Shown here: positions 61,650 to 64,000 of the stretch, in pieces | How positions within the stretch are numbered: the stretch's first letter is position 1 | Layout: the number at the start of each line of letters is the position of its first letter | Source of the DNA: Callipepla californica brunnescens | Taxonomy: Eukaryota > Chordata > Aves > Galliformes > Odontophoridae | Direction: 5' to 3' | Assembly (NCBI GenBank): GCA_023055505.1 | Contig: JALIRH010000010.1 | Span: forward strand, 3,287,501-3,351,500 | Length of the DNA stretch: 64,000 nucleotides | Program-made: the position numbers and the translations under genes | The notes under the pieces: model-generated | Seen by the model: the letters and a program-made list of their open reading frames with translations, nothing else | The model's database searches: none | What the model was told of the DNA's origin: nothing

Positions 61650-64000
61650 AGAATATTGGTCAGTCAGTGGCTAATAATTTTGGTGCCTAAAATTATGAAG
61701 AAAGACTATAAAACTAGAATTCTGAGCATTTTACTTGGAGTGACAAGCTGATGAATAGAGTAATAGTTTTCCAGAAAGCTTCTCCCTTATTTTTCAAATA
61801 CTTATGAGTCATTAGACAACACTAAAAAGGAAGAAAATTTGTGTATTTTCTGAAGTTGTTGTATACAAGAACAGCTTCTGCCCATCTGCTTTGTACCAGA
61901 GTCACATTTTTAGAGTGAAATCAGCTGAAACAGCAAATAAAACAGCTTTAGTTCTTCAATTTTATTTTCAATAATATCTGTGACTTTAGAAAGTGAGGTG
62001 AGAGGAAGTTCATCTTCAGTTAGCTGCAGCCCAAAGCAAGTGGTGTGCAATGGGCTGTCTGTCTTGTGTGTGTGTGGGAAGTGATTATAACATTTAGACA
62101 TTGTGCTGTTATTAGAGGTGTGTAAGCAATGGCAGTCTTATGGTTTTCTAAAACTTCTTGTTTTCCAGACCAATTCCTCACCTGTTTTTTGTGGCATATG
62201 CTGTGCCTTTGGATCTTAAGGTTAACTGTCCAAAAGTCGTAGCTGAAACAAGTATGTGCTTGCCGTGGAACAGTATTCATAATTGTATTTTTCCCTTAAG
62301 TATACTTTCTAAATAACATAAAAGACTCAAAAGCCTTCAGGTTTGCTCACCCTGTGTGAGGCCCAGAGAGCCGTGCTGAGGAGCAGGAACGAAAACTTCT
62401 GTGTCTTCTGTGGGAGCTGGTGCAGCATGAGGGAAATGCTGCAGTGCAAAAGCAAGAATTGCCTTTCTTTAATTGAAATCAGCTTGTGGTGGCAGCTACA
62501 GCTTCTGTGTTGCTGGTTCGTTCTCCACAGTGCTGTCCGACTGTGTCAGCTTCTTTGAAATTTTGGAATTCAGATCTGTGTTGGTGCTTGTTCTCTGAAA
62601 ACCACCGTATCAGTCTGACTTTTGTTTGGTTACTGCTGATTTTCTGAGCTGATACCTAGTTCCTGGATGCTATCAGTGGTCTTCAAAATAACTTCACCAG
62701 TGCCTTCATTAGTCCCATTCAAAATGCAGTGATGAGGGAAGGAAAAGGATATCACTGAAGAATAATTAGCAGGATGAAATTGAGTTAGGAGGTGTGACAT
62801 CCAATTATTTTCTGCCCTGGAGATAAATACCAAGAGAAGGCTGGGTATTGCAGCTTCAGTGTAGCACCTCTGCTCTTCCCAAATCAGGCGGAGTGCGAAG
62901 CTGCGTGGTGTGAAGAAGGAAGGCTGTGTCTGATCGGTGTGTCTGCTGTGTGGCTGGGTTCAGGAGCGTTTTAGTCACTTGTGATTGCTGCTCTGGTGGT
63001 AGCTTTTCTTCATACAAATTACTGGTTGGTGGCTGGCTACCTGGGAAGTTTTATTTCAGTAGTATTTCTACTCCACGCATTACAACCAAACTTCACAGTT
63101 GCAGCTAGACAGCTCCTGACAGGATTTTGTCAGTACCGTAACCTTAAAACGTCCCATTTGCAATCTTCTGCAGTGCTTTAGGCTGTTGCGGACGTGGTTT
63201 CATCTCTGAAATGTGAGAGCTCTTCCTTTCCTTTCATTACAAAAGAAAACAGCACGTTGTGTTTAAAACCCTGGTGGGTTTAGTCTCGTCTCTTTTGGAA
63301 ATGCTGTATCGCTGCCTCGGGTTGATACTGTGCCTACACTGTGCTTAGGATCTATGCAGTGTTTTCTTAAATTTCACTGTTCCCTTGGGGTGCATTCATA
63401 GAATTTAGCTTTTCCTAGGAATTTTTTTTTTCGTGTGCAATTACAGGTATTTCATTCTCCTTCCTTTCTTGTCCAATTCATTCCTGTACATCTGACAATG
63501 TAAGCTTACGCTCTATTAAGAAAAACTCAACTGTTTAAGTAGTAAGCTGTCAAAAACAATGTCACAAATGCTTTTCCTCCCATGTAAATTTCTGTTTATG
63601 GAGAAGACATTCAATGCTGCTTAACAAATGTTGCACTGGGTTAGAAATTTTATATGGATTGATGGAAATAGATGAAAAAATGCTGTTATGAGGTTCTTAC
63701 ATCTTGTGAGTGATTTGTTTCTCATGAGCTAGATACACTATCTCTCCGTATTTTTGGCTATATGTATGTTTTTCCAATGCATTATTGTTCTTTAAACTTC
63801 TCCATTGTGTAGCATGTATTACCAGCACTTCTTTGGGGTGAGGGAAGTTTTTTATTGGTATTTGTGGAGCTCTAAGAATTTAATGATATGGATAAGAGGG
63901 AGGTAGGGTTTGCATTTCTCTTGATGTGGTTCTTGTATTCCTTTCAGTAAAGTATTTCACTTCAGGCTGTTATATTGGAGGTAGGTATGTGATGTAGACA

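Larger units (their letters stand above)
33374..64000 (+). other. PARD3B: PARD3B intron 2, 5' part (at least 30,627 bp, runs off the right edge)
   Basis: This is AT-rich, mostly unique intronic DNA with no recognisable PARD3B exon and no clear LINE or LTR insertion. It contains a G-tract cluster at 35946, T22 at 38180, tandem short duplications at 41241 and 42638, a CpG cluster near 41375-41450, an AT-rich inverted repeat at 43265, a CAA-rich tract at 46428, T24 at 48063, A19 plus a CAA tract at 48991-49060, a coding-like segment at 49072-49308, a 12-bp perfect hairpin at 56582, G23 at 57942, T22 at 59099, T16 at 59600 and paired T runs at 61618-61649. Intronic enhancers are likely in an intron of this size, but they cannot be picked out by eye. 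Confidence 0.85.

Overview
This is a vertebrate nuclear genomic window, most likely from a bird and probably chicken or another galliform. Four things point that way. There are short exons in very long introns, and interspersed repeats are sparse. Both recognisable LINE pieces are 3'-end fragments of the avian CR1 family. There is also a solo endogenous-retrovirus LTR with termini like those of avian ERVs. No bacterial or viral operon, CRISPR array or tRNA was seen.

The only gene I can identify with confidence is the 5' part of PARD3B (PAR3-beta, PAR3-like), a polarity scaffold, on the + strand. From left to right: (1) 1-14083 looks intergenic. It holds simple repeats, a small CpG-rich patch near 6.84-6.98 kb, an isolated CRE, and some stop-poor segments that I cannot assign to any protein. 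(2) 14084-14980 holds two CR1 fragments in opposite orientations. The second one runs into the promoter CpG island. (3) About 14930-16060 is the CpG-island promoter and 5' UTR, with a GC box, three CACCTG E-boxes, and a four-codon upstream ORF that stops one base before the main ATG. (4) 15466-15585 is coding exon 1 (residues 1-40). (5) 15586-33271 is intron 1 (17.7 kb), carrying an antisense-oriented solo LTR at 31195-31766. (6) 33272-33373 is coding exon 2 (residues 41-74). (7) 33374-64000 is the start of intron 2, at least 30.6 kb. Exon 3 is not in the window.

The two exons together encode most of the PAR3-type N-terminal PB1-like oligomerisation domain. Both exon boundaries are phase 0. 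The PDZ domains and the rest of the protein lie beyond the right edge.

The observations I would follow up first are these. The uORF abuts the PARD3B start codon. A four-tract G-quadruplex motif starts 9 nt past the exon 1 splice donor. The exon 2 donor matches the consensus only if one nucleotide is bulged. A symmetric, protein-like, unassigned exon-like segment lies in intron 2 at 49072-49308. The solo LTR still has perfect target-site duplications and an undecayed CpG content.
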